The notes: a model not told the origin generated them from the letters alone. Positions 1 through 12,042 are shown, counted from the first letter of the stretch. The stretch is DNA of 64,000 bases from Codonopsis lanceolata (GCA_013146195.2 CM028380.1:83919142-83983141); one strand, 5' to 3'. Numbers and translations: made by a program.

Positions 1-1912
1 AACGACCACTAACGATAAGGGACAACATAAGACAAATGATAACATCAGGTACCACATAGGTACACTTTGTAGGTTAGGGGGGACTTTGGGATTTAGTGGA
101 TACTTCAGGGGGTTTTTCATATTTTGGCCTCAAAGTTATGATAATTTGAATATGCAAATCGAACCCGCTAACTAACTAGAATCTCCACATGACTACTGCG
201 GACCTTGTTTGTCGATCAATTAACTGCCATGAAATTGCACTGTAGTTGTTTGTCGATCAACTTATGAATTGTAATATCATTTAAGAGTCAACTTTAATGA
301 AAGTTTTTTAATAAAAAAATGGCAACAATTCCACGACATATTATCACCATATATACTAGAGTACTAGAGTTTGTAATTAGCTAGAATCCGTAATAAGTTG
401 AGGTCAATACAAATCTACTTGGTACTTTGTTATGAAAATCAGAATTTTAAAGTTCATTTGTCTTAACTTAACCTCCTATTTTCTCTTTGGAGAATCAACT
501 AAGCTCTGCACATACTTCTTACTTCTGAGAAACAATCTCTTTCTTTTCTGATTTTATTGTGGAGGCCAGTAAGTGGGCATCACGCGTCATGCCGACTTCA
601 CCTTTCAAAAAATCTATTTAATTTTGTATGCTTAGAACTTAGAAGCATTTGCTCAACTATCAAGTACTCCAATCTCTACTTTGTCCCCCTCACTTTCATC
701 ATTTTTCCCATTCCATGGCTATATATGTTTGGTAGAAGTTGGTAGACCCTTTTCAAAAGGCACAAACAAATTAAAGCAACACTTAGGACTTTCCCTCATC
801 ACATTTATACTTAGCACGCTAGTATGTGGAGCCTGAAAATGAGAGCCTATTTTCTATAAATGATCAACCTTTTGAAAATTTATGTACCTATATAGATAGC
901 ATTTTCTTTTCCCTTTATTTGTAATCTAATATGGGTGTTGATGGACCACAAAAATTATAGCTCGGTAACCAACTAGACAAGCATATACATTCTTCATTTT
1001 GTTTTAGGTAAATAGTCTCTTTTTAAAAGTTATTTTTTTAAATAAGTTTTTTAGTAATAAAATGATATTTTTATATCTTATTTTTTAAAATCTGATTTTT
1101 TAAATGAAATATCCAAAAAAATATAATAGCATATTATTTACTGGAAACTAAACAGAGACTGCTGTATTTGAGATTTTCCTCTGAAAACTGTGTATGATGT
1201 GTTTTCAGGATTTTTCTTAATCATGGGTGAATTATTGTTGAGCGGCACTAAAAGGTAAATTATTTATGAATTATGATGCATAAGCTGATCGTGACAGTCA
1301 AACATAAAATTATGTATGTATATAGAATTGGCTAAAAACCACACACGTATAATATGATTCAACATTCCACTCACCAAACCAATCAGAGACATAGAGTATT
1401 GGTAATGGTTGCCTGGTTGGTTCACCCCACAACAAAATAGGGTGGGTAGTGATTCCTTCGGTGTAGGATCTCACCCTTTTACTGCTTGGTAAAAAGTAAA
1501 AACTTAGAGGACATTGTTTTACGCATATTTTTTATAAATAAGATATCTAATCTAATTTATTATGTGTTGGTTAACTGAGTTATAAAAAAGTACGACTCCG
1601 TTGTATAAATTAAGATTCATAAGATGGTCTTACAAGATATTTAATTATAAGACAGAGCTTTTTTTTTCTCATACATCAGTCTACTAACCCACGATAGACC
1701 AGATCAAAAATCTATCTCACAAAAAATATCGTAAAACAATATTTCTAAGTTTTTACCTAATAATTAAAACACTCTCAAAATTTGACATATGGATATGGAG
1801 GCTCCAGTTTGTATACAAAATCACCAAAATAATGTATTTAATTACATCGCTTTTCTCTCTCTCTCTCACTCACTCACTCCCACTATTTTAAAATTATTTT
1901 CATGTTTCTTTT
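1..1912. other. AT-rich intergenic DNA without a gene
   Basis: No open frame here has a recognisable domain, and the longest (62 codons near 557) looks like chance. The stretch is AT-rich, with poly-T and poly-A runs and a short CT/CA-rich run near 1855-1880. I see no RNA gene. It could contain upstream or downstream sequence of a gene outside the window, but nothing visible says so. Confidence 0.7.
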
Positions 1913-2109
1913 TTTCCTCCGTTTCAAAATAATAGTTTTTTTAAAAAAATTTATTTTTAAGATAATATTTTTACTATTTTACTATTTCTTTGTTATTATA
2001 TTTTAATTATTAGTCACATACATATGTGATTTAAAAGAAATAACACATCAAACCAATATTAATAATCAAGTCAATTATTTTTTTAATCCGTGTGTCATAT
2101 CAAACAAGA
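1913..2109 (+). mobile_element. Stowaway-like MITE, copy 1 (right end lost)
   Basis: The copy begins with a CTCCGTTT-type end (consensus CTCCCTCCGT...) and carries the family's inner block: ATTTTAATTATTAGTCACAT followed by CCAATATTAATAATCAAGTC. The same block occurs at about 60540-60620. The right end merges directly into copy 2. It is non-coding. Assignment to a mariner/Stowaway-type family rests on the end sequence and on recurrence in this window. Confidence 0.6.
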
Positions 2110-2363
2110 TACTCTCTCAATTTTCAAATTATCGTCCTCCTTTCATTTTTCGTCAGTTCTAAAATAATTGTCATTTTTCAAAGATTTCTCTTTTAGGAAA
2201 ACACTTTTACCATTTACCTTTACTTTTTCTACGTACTTTAATTCTAGCTCAAGTGTATTAAAATAAACTACATATTTCGTCAATATTTATTATATATTTA
2301 ATTACTTTTTATTAAACAGTGTACCAGACCAAATTAGAAAATAATTTGAAAATAGACGGAGTA
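2110..2363 (+). mobile_element. Stowaway-like MITE, copy 2
   Basis: It starts TACTCTCTCAATTTTC and ends GACGGAGTA, an inverted version of the CTCCCTCCGT-type end. The inner sequence (TCTAAAATAATTGTC, then GTGTACCAGACC near the right end) matches copies at 60458-60679 and, reversed, 3740-3951. It lies head-to-tail against copy 1, so the two either inserted next to each other or are an internal duplication. Confidence 0.65.
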
Positions 2364-2586
2364 ATAATTTTGGGACGAACGAAATATAATGTATAGTTGC
2401 ATACTACTATAGGTTTACAATTTTATTTTTGCCGGTTTTTTTTTTTCCTTTCCTTTTCTTTTCCACGATAAGCCTCACTTTAATTAAGCTTGTTAGTTTT
2501 ATTTCTAAATACAAATTTATGTTATGTGCTTTAATCTAGAATGGAAACCTTTGGAGCTGGCATTTGCATTAAGATTTTCTTATATT

Positions 2587-2800
2587 CTACTCTATACATT
2601 CCTAAAAATAAATCACATTTCCTTTTCAATTGTTCGAAAAAAAAAAGATCACTTTATAATCTTTCTTTTTTAACAAATACTTTTATTATTTATCCTTATT
2701 TTCCTTACTACTTTAATGGTAGGTCACACTTGCACATAATCACATAGGTTTTAAAAGAAAATACACAACATACCAATATCTATGAAGAATTAACTATTAC
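2587..2800 (+). mobile_element. Stowaway-like MITE, copy 3 (degenerate)
   Basis: Only the interior is well kept. ACTACTTTAATGGTAGGTCA and the following AACATACCAATATC line up with the inner block of the other copies. The ends are eroded, so the limits are approximate. Confidence 0.45.
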
Positions 2801-3739
2801 TAAAGTAAAATTCATTGCTCAAAAAGTTTCCTTTCCTCTATCCACGTACGTTGCAACTTTAGATGTATTTACTAAAGAATAAATAAAATTTCAATTTGTA
2901 TCTTATCACTCTCAATATTATCCTAATTTGATTTGTTGAAAATATTCCAATTAAAATATTCTCAACTACTTACGGGTTACGATGAATTTAGAAAATTATT
3001 TTATTATAAACAACTTTTGCAATATATATTAAAACACGCGTCATTGCACGGGTAGTAACCTAATTTATAATAAAGTTGTCGTTATACATCGTTGAGCCTC
3101 TTTATAACAACTTAAGGTCGATGATTCAAATTTTCCCGATTGCATTTATTACACGTGTATTATGCCGCTCTTGGTAGAGCTGGCAATGGGTTGGGTCTCC
3201 CCGACCCGGTTCAGATCCAATGGGTCAAAGCTGTTTTTTGGGATGGGTTGGCCAGACCTGAAATTTAATGGGTCTATCAAAATGCTAGCCTGACCTGACA
3301 TGTCTTAGGCCCATGGGCCACTAGGGCTGGGTAAAATAAAATTAACCATAAAATTATAAAATTTACAATTTAAAATCCAAAAATATGTGATGAAAAGCCT
3401 AATGTATCTAGCACCCGAAAAAAAAATACAAAAAATCAATAAAAGAAACATGACATCATCAATAAAAATATAAAATCATGTTTATCTCTTAAAAGCTTCT
3501 TATATCTTAACCAAAATATTAGAATAGGTCAATGCAGTAGCAGTAAGACTCAAGTTTCACTCATCAAGATTAACAACATTAGAAGTTTCCATAGATAATT
3601 GTATCTCCTTCACTTCATGTACATTTGATTCTATAAAGAGAAAAAATATATTATTAATTTACTGTTGCAAGTAAAGAGAAAGGAAAGTCTTTATATTATG
3701 AAAGAAAATAAAAATCAATAACTAAAACTAAATATAAAT
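2801..3739. other. Non-coding DNA with GGGTTGGG/GGCCCA-rich stretch
   Basis: No gene is visible. From about 3176 to 3340 the base composition changes to repeated GGGTTGGG, GACCTG and GGCCCATGGG words. The phrase TCTATCAAAAT recurs near 4015, so 3176-4060 may be the body of an old hAT-like non-autonomous element with MITE copy 4 nested in it. Clear terminal inverted repeats and a target duplication are not visible. Confidence 0.35.
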
Positions 3740-3951
3740 TACTCCCTCCCTTTTGAAATTATCGTTCTCTTCGATCCGGTACACCGTTTAAGAAAAAATA
3801 ATTGATTATATTATAAATATTGGTGAAATGTGTAATTTCTTTAATACCATTGAGCATGTAACTATAATTAAAGTATGTAGAACAAGTAAGGGTAATATGG
3901 TAAAATTATTTTCCTAAAAGGGAAAGTCTTGAAATAAAATAATGACTATAT
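3740..3951 (-). mobile_element. Stowaway-like MITE, copy 4 (reverse orientation)
   Basis: It starts TACTCCCTCCCTTTTGAAAT, followed by GATCCGGTACACCGTTTAAG. This is the reverse complement of the right end of the copy at 60458-60679, where ...CTTAAACTGTGTACCGGGTC precedes the GGGACGGAGGGAGTA end. The right boundary is approximate. Confidence 0.6.
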
Positions 3952-4479
3952 ATTATGTATTAAATATACTAAAAAAATGTTGGATGGACTGAGTCGGCCC
4001 GAAAAAAGCTCGGTCTATCAAAATATTGGATGGGCTGGACTGGCCCATTGAATTGTATTATTTTGGAATAATTGCGGGCCGGTCCTCTTTTGTAAAATTA
4101 TAACCACTTCACTCGCCCATTTTTTTATTCAACCGCTAAAGTCTATTTTACTAAAATTATTCATAAAATACACACAATCGTCTTCAATGAGATAAGAAAC
4201 GAGAGAGCAACCCAGTTTCTTCCTTCCTCCTTCCCTTCCGTTTTCTTTGTTTCTTTATTATAAAAACAAATATGACAATCTAAACAATTGTGTAAAATTG
4301 TATGAGACAGAGGGGGGTGGGTGGGGATGTGGGTTGGGGTGTGGCCGTGCGTGGTGCGCCACGGGACATCCACTGCTCTCGTTCCACCCTCTCTTTTCTA
4401 GGGGAAGACGAAATCAAAAGTGCGAGAGGAGTGCTGTCTAAGATAGAGCGTTGGAATGCGCCTCAGTTGCCTTTAGTGG
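3952..4479. other. Intergenic DNA without a supported gene
   Basis: AT-rich up to 4160, then mixed. A G-rich patch at 4308-4350 creates overlapping open frames on both strands (60-70 codons), but these show no domain and no codon-use support. I treat them as chance frames. Confidence 0.55.
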
Positions 4480-4830
4480 ATTTTTTTATCAAATATGGGA
4501 ACTTTTGAGTTTCCCGCATCAAGTTATCCCTTCTTTAGGGAATATCAGGATATGGGAATGCATCACCCTTTCATTCCCATTTTTCCTTTTTTAGGAGAAA
4601 ACGGAAAAGTGCAAAAAAGGATGTTGCGACGCCCCCACTATGGATTTTATTAAAAATAGTCTTATGTTCCTATTTCGGATCACTATGAGAGTTTTGGGTT
4701 TCCTGTATCAAGTTATCCCTTGTTTAGAGGATATCAGGATATGAGAATACACCACCCTTTCATTCTCATTTTCCCCTTTTTAGGGGAAAACGGAAAAGTG
4801 CAAGAAATGAGTGTTGCGACGCCCCACTCG
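4480..4830. repeat. Tandem duplication, period about 186 bp, at the left end of repeat F
   Basis: The phrase CATCAAGTTATCCCTT (about 4517) recurs as TATCAAGTTATCCCTT (about 4704). Each is followed by an ATATCAGGATATG block, a CACCCTTTCATTC block, a GGGGAAAACGGAAAAGTGC-like block and GTTGCGACGCCCC. The second unit runs straight into repeat F copy 1. A third, truncated version of the block starts copy 2 of F at 16673. Confidence 0.7.
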
Positions 4831-6088
4831 ATCCAAAATGTTTTAGAGTCGCCATTTTTATTTTAAGGCAAAAATAAAGCAAAACCAGAAAAAAGAAAAC
4901 CAGAGATAGAAAACGGGTTCGGAGGCTAAGTTACGAGTTGGGAAGGCGCTAGGCACCCAACTCGCCCTTTCGGTCTCAAAAATGATTTTTGGCTAAAGTA
5001 TGTTTATTGTTATATTTATTTAGCAAATAAATAAAACATTAAAAGACAGAAAAATAAAACAAATACATCAGTGGCTACATTATTTACGGACTTGCAGCCA
5101 TTTCCTTACAATAATTATAAATATATTTAAAAATATTTGGCCATTATAACGGCTCTTTTACATAATATTTTCTAATCTAATCCGGACAGCACAACGGCTT
5201 ATATTAGCTACATTGGGCCGGATTTAAAAAGTAACTTTATATAAAAAAAATAACGCCCTTAAAGGCTATTACCTTTTAGAGCGCGGTGTGCTCGCTCTGT
5301 CCTTCAGGGAGAGGGAGTCTTTGTTGTTGTTGTTGTGATTCGGGCAGAGTGACTGCTTATTCTGGATGGTTTTGGCTCGTTCACTCAGGCAGAATGACGA
5401 CTTATTTTGGATGGTTTTGGCCTTTTTGGTTGGGCGGAATAACGGCTTATTTTGTATGTTTTTCAGCCTATTACTCGGGCAGAGTAACGACTTACTTTAT
5501 GGATTTTAGGCCGGGGAAGTAGGGTGGATACCTAACTAAAAGGCTGAGGATCACTTTCAACCGGTGGATTTGTATTTTGGCGGAGTTTGGACGGGGTTTG
5601 GAAGCTTTGGTGGGCTACACACTTCCTATCTCACTTCTCTCGCTACTATCTCAGCGTTAAGACGACGCGGAGATTTTCAGAGTTTCTTTGCGATCAGTTT
5701 CTTGTGTCCCAAAGGGGAGCCCAGCACTCCTATTTATAGCTGGAAGGAAGGACTGATCGGGAATTAAAAATTCCCTCAGCGCGCATCAATCTGTGATACA
5801 TCGGCCTTCGTCGATTGTACAATGCGTTAACTTTCAGAGGCACTGTAGCACAGTGGGCGCCGAATACACCATAGCATGGCGCGGCACCAATGCACCCTTT
5901 TGGCCGCGCTATGGCCCTATTCCAGGTTCAGTTTTGGCACTTTCACCCCTCGCACTTTACTGTTTTGCGCATCCTGCTTTGCCTTTCACATTTTTGACTC
6001 CTGTAACTTGACATTTGTTAAGTTTAAGCAGTTCTTGATATCACATGTCAGAGTCACATATCAGGGGTACGGAATTGGGGTGTCTATA
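4831..6088 (+). mobile_element. LTR-like repeat F, copy 1
   Basis: About 1.26 kb shared with 16740-17987. Common landmarks in order: TCCAAAATGTTTT; GGTTCGGAGGCTAAGTTACG; GCTAGGCACCCAACTCG; TTTCGGTCTCAAAA; a CGCTCTGTCCTTC block; a CTATTTATAG TATA-like motif; and an end GGGGTACG-AATTGGGGTGTCTA. The GGTGTCTATA/GGTGTCTACA end resembles an LTR terminus. No primer-binding site follows, so it is probably a solo LTR or remnant. At 5341-5510 it contains four units of a 43-47 bp repeat (GGGCAGAGTGACTGCTTAT-type). Family unknown; Ty3/gypsy is a guess. Confidence 0.55.
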
Positions 6089-8789
6089 GGGGATCGAGGT
6101 CGAGATCAATTTAGGCAGCAACAGCAAGATTCTTGAAAAAAAATGAAAATTCAAACTTGCTCAACATGAGAAGTTCGAAAATTCGAAACTGGCTTTGCAA
6201 GGTAGGTTAGATTGACATCTCTTGGAATGATAATAACAATCTTCGGCCCCATTTCTGGCTACAATACGTGAACAATCTTGCTCGATGGTGGTGGAGGAGA
6301 TGGGCGAAGACTACGAAATGGTTGTCGAAGACTACAATATGGGCATCGTTGCATATAATTTGGGTGTTGTTGCCTATGATTTGAGCGTCGTTGCCTCCGA
6401 TGTGGGCGTCATTGCCTCTAATCGGAAATGCAAATGCTTTTACTTTGAATGTCATAGTCCTCCAATCATAAACCATGTTTCAGACATTTGGACCAGCTAA
6501 ACTCTATTTGTTGACACCGCCACTGGTATGAGAATGGTATCTGTTATTAAATGGAATATGGCTATTTTACGTAATAGATAAACATTGATTGAGGAAAAAT
6601 ATTATTTTGCCTAATAGATAAATATTGATTGAGGAAAAGTGGAGTGTCATATAGCAGTAGTGAGACTTTTTCTTCCATTAGACCCAGTTCGATATGATTT
6701 GAGTGTCGTTGCCTCCGAGTTGCAAAATGTGATAATAAGAATTAAAATTGTACGAATGTAACAATCACAGTACACGACCTAAAATGAAGGATGCCCAATG
6801 TTTTGAACAATGCTCAAATTTGGGCAGTGACTTTTGTATTTCGACGCTCAAAATTTTGAACAATGCCCAATATTTTCATTGTAAGATCCAAATTTAGACA
6901 ACGACTTTTGCATTTCAATGCCCAAAATTTTAAGCGATGTCTAAACTAGAGGTGAACTAACTGCCTTAGCGGAAATGAGACATGTTCATTGTTCACCAAG
7001 GTTACTGGCTCAAAACACAACCGTATGAGCAATCATTCCCCCCCCCCAATTCACTCATGAGCATGAAAAACATTTTGTTTTTAAATTTATCACTATTTCA
7101 CAATGTAAACCACCACCATCACCGAGTTTACATACTGTCATCACCATTATTTTAATAATATATGTCAATTACGAACAAATATCGACCTAAATAAAATAAA
7201 GTTTAACTATTCGGTTTTGAGGAAAAAGAACCAAAAAGAGTAAGAAAGATGTTACCAATATTTTGGATTACAAAAGTTCAAAAGAGTTTTGTTTTTTGTT
7301 TTAACCAGAAAAAGATATTTTTGAGCAAAACGTCTACGATACCTATAATAAATCGGAGGCGCATTTCGGATCACTTATTCAATGCATTGCGATGTACAAA
7401 ATTCAATTGTGAAGCATGATTTTCATGAATGATTATGTGCATGGGCATGTATCAATTTGTGCAACGCTTTACATAATTCCAAATTGTGTAACATAGCGAT
7501 GCATCGCGATTCCAAAAAATGAAAAGAAGAAAAACCAAAAAAACATATTTTATTGGCTGAATAGTTTGTGATTCGTCATGTATCAGAGAGAGTCTCACCA
7601 TTGTTAATGCACTCACATAACTATAACTAAACATATAAAAACACAAATTAAAATTGCTTTGCGTAACCAAATACTCCACTCCTAACACTGTTACAACAAA
7701 TTGGGGTGCAGCTCCATTATAAGGAAACATAACCATAAATTTGATCATCATTCTATAAATTGAATCTAATCCCTACATTAATTTGGTCTCATACTGATAC
7801 TGTACCATAGATACGGTCACAAAGACCTTGTTTATAAAAATAAAAAAGAAAAATCATCCAAGAGCAACTTGGTTGATGATTAATCCCAGTCATGTGAAGT
7901 TTCCATAATGCCTTCATCCCCGAAGAGGTGATACCTACACCCAACAAATGGACATATGTAAAGTAGAATAAATATGATTATAAAAAAACTATTACACATT
8001 AAACATGCTAAAGCTTTCTAGATGGATTTATTTCAGAAGACTTGAATGAAGCAAGTGTTGTGCAAAGCGAAAGACTTTGCAAACAAATTAATAGAGTATA
8101 CAAGATCGATCACAAAGAAGAGAGAGAGATTAGCGCCAACGGAATATCAAAATTTTATTATGTCAACCTTTTAAAACTATTCTAGGGATACAATACCAAA
8201 TCCTAAAACCCTTAATTAAGTAAACCTAACAAAACTGCCCGTCGATACAAGGCGGGTCGCCTTACACAACATAACGCGATCGCCTATTTTGCAGTAGCTC
8301 AATCCGTAATTCATCCTTACAAGGCCACTGCCTTACACCATGATGACGCAGCTTGCCTTGTCCAAAACCTAACAGTTCGTACCATCGAGCCATCCATTCT
8401 CAACATCAAGCATGGTCATAATGTAGAAATCTCTTAATGACTTAATTACTAAATAAGCAAAAATGTCATCAAGCAAAAGTTTGGAATAGTTAAAGAAAGC
8501 AGTCTGCAAACAGGTGAATATGACAAAATAATCTCGTTGCATCAAAAAAATTCTCATAAAACATGCAAAGACGAATTAACTTTGATGAAAGAGAAATGTA
8601 CTCTCTCACCAAGCTTGACTTGGATACTATCGCAAAAGCACATTATCACCTCCTTAAACTAGAATGTTATTTTCATATTTATCAACAATTCCAGGGCCTA
8701 CAGTAACAACTTTCCCAGAATTCAGCTACACAAACGCCCAAATACCAATTGACCAATAGTGATTAAGAAACATATAAAGCACATTCAGG
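6089..8789. other. Non-coding DNA with a small minisatellite
   Basis: No gene with a recognisable domain. The only structured parts are the 21-bp minisatellite at 6341-6424 and related words at 6690-6950 (CCCAAAATTTTGAACAATG-like). A 99-codon minus frame at 7452-7751 has no family match I recognise and lies in AT-rich DNA. Nothing else is visible. Confidence 0.55.
6341..6424. repeat. 21-bp minisatellite, four units
   Basis: Units begin at about 6341, 6362, 6383 and 6404 and follow GGGCGTCGTTGCCTATGATTT with substitutions. The period is a multiple of three, so it keeps open frames on both strands (72 codons at 6285-6500 on +, 90 codons at 6207-6476 on -). A single diverged unit recurs at about 6693-6722. 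Being open on both strands points to repeat composition rather than a gene. Confidence 0.7.
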
Positions 8790-9443
8790 TCCCACATCTA
8801 TCCGATGTGAGATTCGGGGTATTACAATCCCCCCCACTTAAATCTTTGACGTCCTCATCAAGTTCGAACTGTACCCCGGGTGATGCAGGATTGAAGAGGT
8901 GGCTCCCACCTCTCACGGTGTAACACTTTAGGCCGCACAACACTTTGTTCCCACACTTTCGGATGGACCTACTTTGATACCATTTGTAACGACCCACGTC
9001 AGAGAGCCCAACCCGCTACGTGTAACCCACACACTGACCCACTAAGCACACAACACCTTGGGTCACTAGGCCTACCACAAGCCGATCCAAAAGTTCATGG
9101 ATGATGTTGGTGCTTAGTGGTAGTGTGGGATTGGGGTATTACAATCTCCCCCACTAAAATCCTTGACGTCCTCGTCAAGACCGAACCATACCCCGGGTGA
9201 TGTAGGATTCAAGAAATGGTTCCCACCTTCCATGGTGTAGCACTTTGACCCGCACATCGCTTTGTTCTCACATTTTCGGTCGGGACTTATTCCATTTCTA
9301 GCGACTCGAGCCCGGGAACCCAGTCCGCTACGTGTAGCCTATTAAGCACGAAGTACCTTGGCTCACCATGCCTACCTCAAGCCAACCCAAAAGTTTATGG
9401 ATGATGTTAGTAATCAGTGATAGTGTGGGATTAGGGTATTACA
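8790..9443 (-). mobile_element. TRIM retrotransposon in tandem LTR-interior-LTR-interior-LTR form
   Basis: Three LTR copies end in GGGGTATTACA or GGGTATTACA at 8826, 9143 and about 9443. The middle LTR (8985-9143, 159 bp) starts TGTAACGACCC and ends TATTACA. Each interior (8827-8984 and 9144 to about 9300) starts ATCCCCCCCACT or ATCTCCCCCACT, the reverse complement of a polypurine tract. The first ends CTTTGATACCATT, the reverse complement of a near-consensus Met-tRNA primer site (TGGTATCAAAG). The element therefore reads on the minus strand. No coding sequence; the size fits a TRIM. The left LTR is partial. Confidence 0.75.
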
Positions 9444-9452
9444 ATATTAACG

Positions 9453-9510
9453 TGTGGGCTACACGTAGTGGATCAGATTATCGAGCTCGGGGAGTTATAG
9501 CAACGATCTT
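9453..9510 (+). repeat. Inverted fragment of the TRIM LTR
   Basis: TGTGGGCTACACGTAGTGGA followed by GAGCTCGGGGAGTTATAG is a diverged reverse complement of the TRIM LTR start (GAGCCC...CGCTACGTGTAACCCACAC at 9003-9033). It directly follows the right LTR, giving a head-to-head arrangement. Confidence 0.5.
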
Positions 9511-10194
9511 CTCATGGAGTTCAACAGTTGTAGGGTTTTGCTAGAAATATTATTTTCAATCAAGAAGGGCAGACCATGAATGGAAGAGAGTGATGGGTTT
9601 GAGATGGTGGAGAAAATCTCACACAAATTACACATGACATGAAACACATCGATAACATTCAACAATCAAGATATGCAATACACACAACCCAACATGACAC
9701 CGTGCCTTTGGCATGCTCACAAAATCTAGTTTATGTACATAGCAATTTATTGATGTATATGCGTATTCATTAAGAGCATCATCAATATGCAAATGTGAAA
9801 ATGGAAAAAAATAAATGTTACTTAGGATTTACACTCTTTTTTTTTGTGAAGAAAATAAACGATTTAATGCAACCATGAATAAAGGTTGTGGATATGACGC
9901 ATCAATCAAAAAAGAAATTCACATTTTCGATCATATATCATACTCAACATTTGTCTTTTTAACTTTTTGTCATGAAGGTTATTCCCTTTTCTTTTATTTC
10001 TTAATTTTGTCAAATTCTACTTTAGCAACAAAACGAACGCGCGCCACATAAGATCATATTTGCAGTTGCATTGGAGAGAATATCATTTAATTGAATGTGA
10101 GTAAAGAGGGAAAATTTGTCACATGTGATTGGAGGTGTTAATTATCCACATGTCACAATCACATGAGAACAAATCCACGATAAATTGGTGATAC
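9511..10194. other. Intergenic DNA without a gene
   Basis: AT-rich sequence. A 78-codon frame at 9815-10051 has no domain that I recognise. Nothing else is visible before the copia-type LTR starts at 10195. Confidence 0.6.
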
Positions 10195-12029
10195 TGTTGG
10201 AATATGCTTCTTGATAATTTACTTATCACCTTGCATATTCTATATATGCTGATTTGCTTGCCCCCATTACAAGTGAGTCATCATGAGTGGCTAAAAGGTC
10301 TGTGTACCGGTTAGCATGGCAACTCGTGTGACATCACATAGGTCTTAGATTAGGTGCGACCTGATCAAGTCCTACCTTCCTACATGATGATCAAACAGAC
10401 CAGCACTTCAGATGCACTAAGCACCGGCAGACTTGCAACTATGTTAAAAGCCTTCAGTGATAAGATCAGAACATCTTGAAGACTCACCACCAGCAGACAT
10501 GCTACAAGTTAAAATGTTCACACCAGCAGACATCAGTTCTCCTGAATCGGAAGACTTGTTCCACTGGCCCAAACATTCCACCGGCAGACTTAATTCTGCG
10601 TGTGCTACAGAGAAAAGACTAGAAGCAGTTCAAATGAAGACAAATATGTTCAAGCCTCATAAAGCCTGGCATAGTTAAAGCTACAAGACTTTCTCTCACT
10701 CACGTGGTCTGATAAAGTCAAAAAACAACTACTTTATTGAACAGACCACCTGACAGTGCAACAGATATCAAACCTACTTTTCAGAGACTTATCAACACAG
10801 TCTGACAGACAACAAGTTCCAAGATCTACAGGACTAAATCTTTTCCCCAAACAGTCAAAGATCTTATGGACAAAGATCTCTATCCGATAGACTTCAACAA
10901 CTATATCTCTAAACGGATAGAAACATCAAATCTTCATCTCTCAACGATCACATTGACTCCAGTTTATATAAAACCTCTCTCCTACCCAAAAAAAAGAGAC
11001 GATGAGCAATGAGTGATTGATACACGCTCAAAGCAAAGTTGAAATCAGAACTCACTCAAGAGCTTCAAAGAAAAGAGATCTACAACGAGATCGTCCTCAC
11101 CAACGCATCTCAGATCTCGACACATGATCGCAGCAAACTCATCCAGATCTTAGTAAGACACTCTCAGTGGATTGCTAGGAAGAAAAGTTTGGAGAAGAAA
11201 AAAGATTGATCAGAAACTTCATAAGACAGAGATCAAGATCAGAAGATTGATGTTAGATAATGTCTGAAGAAAATGAAGAGCTGTCTATAGATATTGCATT
11301 CATATCTTCAGATTTGTATTCCAATACAAATGATGTTGATTGTGTAATAATCATTCATCATGGAAGGCCGAGTGTTTTGCACTCAATCGTTCAGATATCT
11401 TTTATCTAAACGACCTTGAAAATTCTCTTCTCATAACAGTTTCTCGTTCTGATCACCTATTGCCATCTATTGCTTAAATATTCATGAATGGATAATTAAG
11501 TAAGGATTAAGGTTTGGGAGGACTCAGCCATAGACTGTACATAGAATATTTAGACTGGTGTAATATGTAATTTATCTTTGAATAAATTCATATGTTCTTT
11601 CAAATACTTTATCTCTCAGTCCTTATATATCTATGAACTTTTTACAAGTTAATTTATCTTTAGAAAAGTTATTCTCTAATTGATTTCCTAAGTCTGCATT
11701 TAAAAGAAGTATTAAGTGTGCTGTTGTTCTGATCATATATTCGTGTACAACCATTTAAGACTTCTCCAAATCTAAAGCCTCTTTACTTTCCGCTGCTTAG
11801 ATTCTTTATAACAGGCTTTTTGATTTGACTGGTAGTTTACCGGCAGAGTTGTTACTTCTGCTTAGAGCAAGTCTACCGATAGCCTCTACCGGCAGACATG
11901 CTCAATACGCTAAACTGCAAATGCCACTAAAACTATGCTTTAAGTATATCCAAAAGAAAAGTTTTTAAAATGGCATCATAGGCTATTCACCCCCCCTCTA
12001 GCCTATTTGAGCATAATTGTGGACCAACA
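10195..12029 (+). mobile_element. Copia-type LTR of element D
   Basis: It begins TGTTGGAATATG and ends GTGGACCAACA, matching TGTTGG/CCAACA termini, for 1835 bp. The end carries TAGGCTATTCACCCCCCCTC, a phrase common near the end of plant copia LTRs, and a Met-tRNA primer site follows 2 bp later. A TATA-like TTTATATAAAACC lies near 10968. The LTR is sprinkled with one-armed GGCAGACAT or GCAGACTT words (10422, 10488, 10521, 10577, 11850-11905). No matching 3' LTR is seen in the window. Confidence 0.7.
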
Positions 12030-12031
12030 AT

Positions 12032-12042
12032 TGGTATCAGAG
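12032..12042 (+). other. Primer-binding site of element D (Met-tRNA type)
   Basis: TGGTATCAGAG sits 2 bp after the LTR end, the standard place and sequence for initiator Met-tRNA priming in plant LTR retrotransposons. Confidence 0.8.

Noticed and set aside
5286..6136. Several 67-86 codon frames as small genes
   Set aside because: They lie inside repeat F and are explained by its internal repeats and moderate GC content.
7452..7751. 99-codon minus-strand frame as a membrane protein gene
   Set aside because: Hydrophobic because of AT-rich codons; no family, no promoter, no neighbour support.
8790..9443. Cassandra-type TRIM with 5S rRNA sequence in the LTR
   Set aside because: The LTRs contain no recognisable 5S promoter boxes; the LTR sequence is different.
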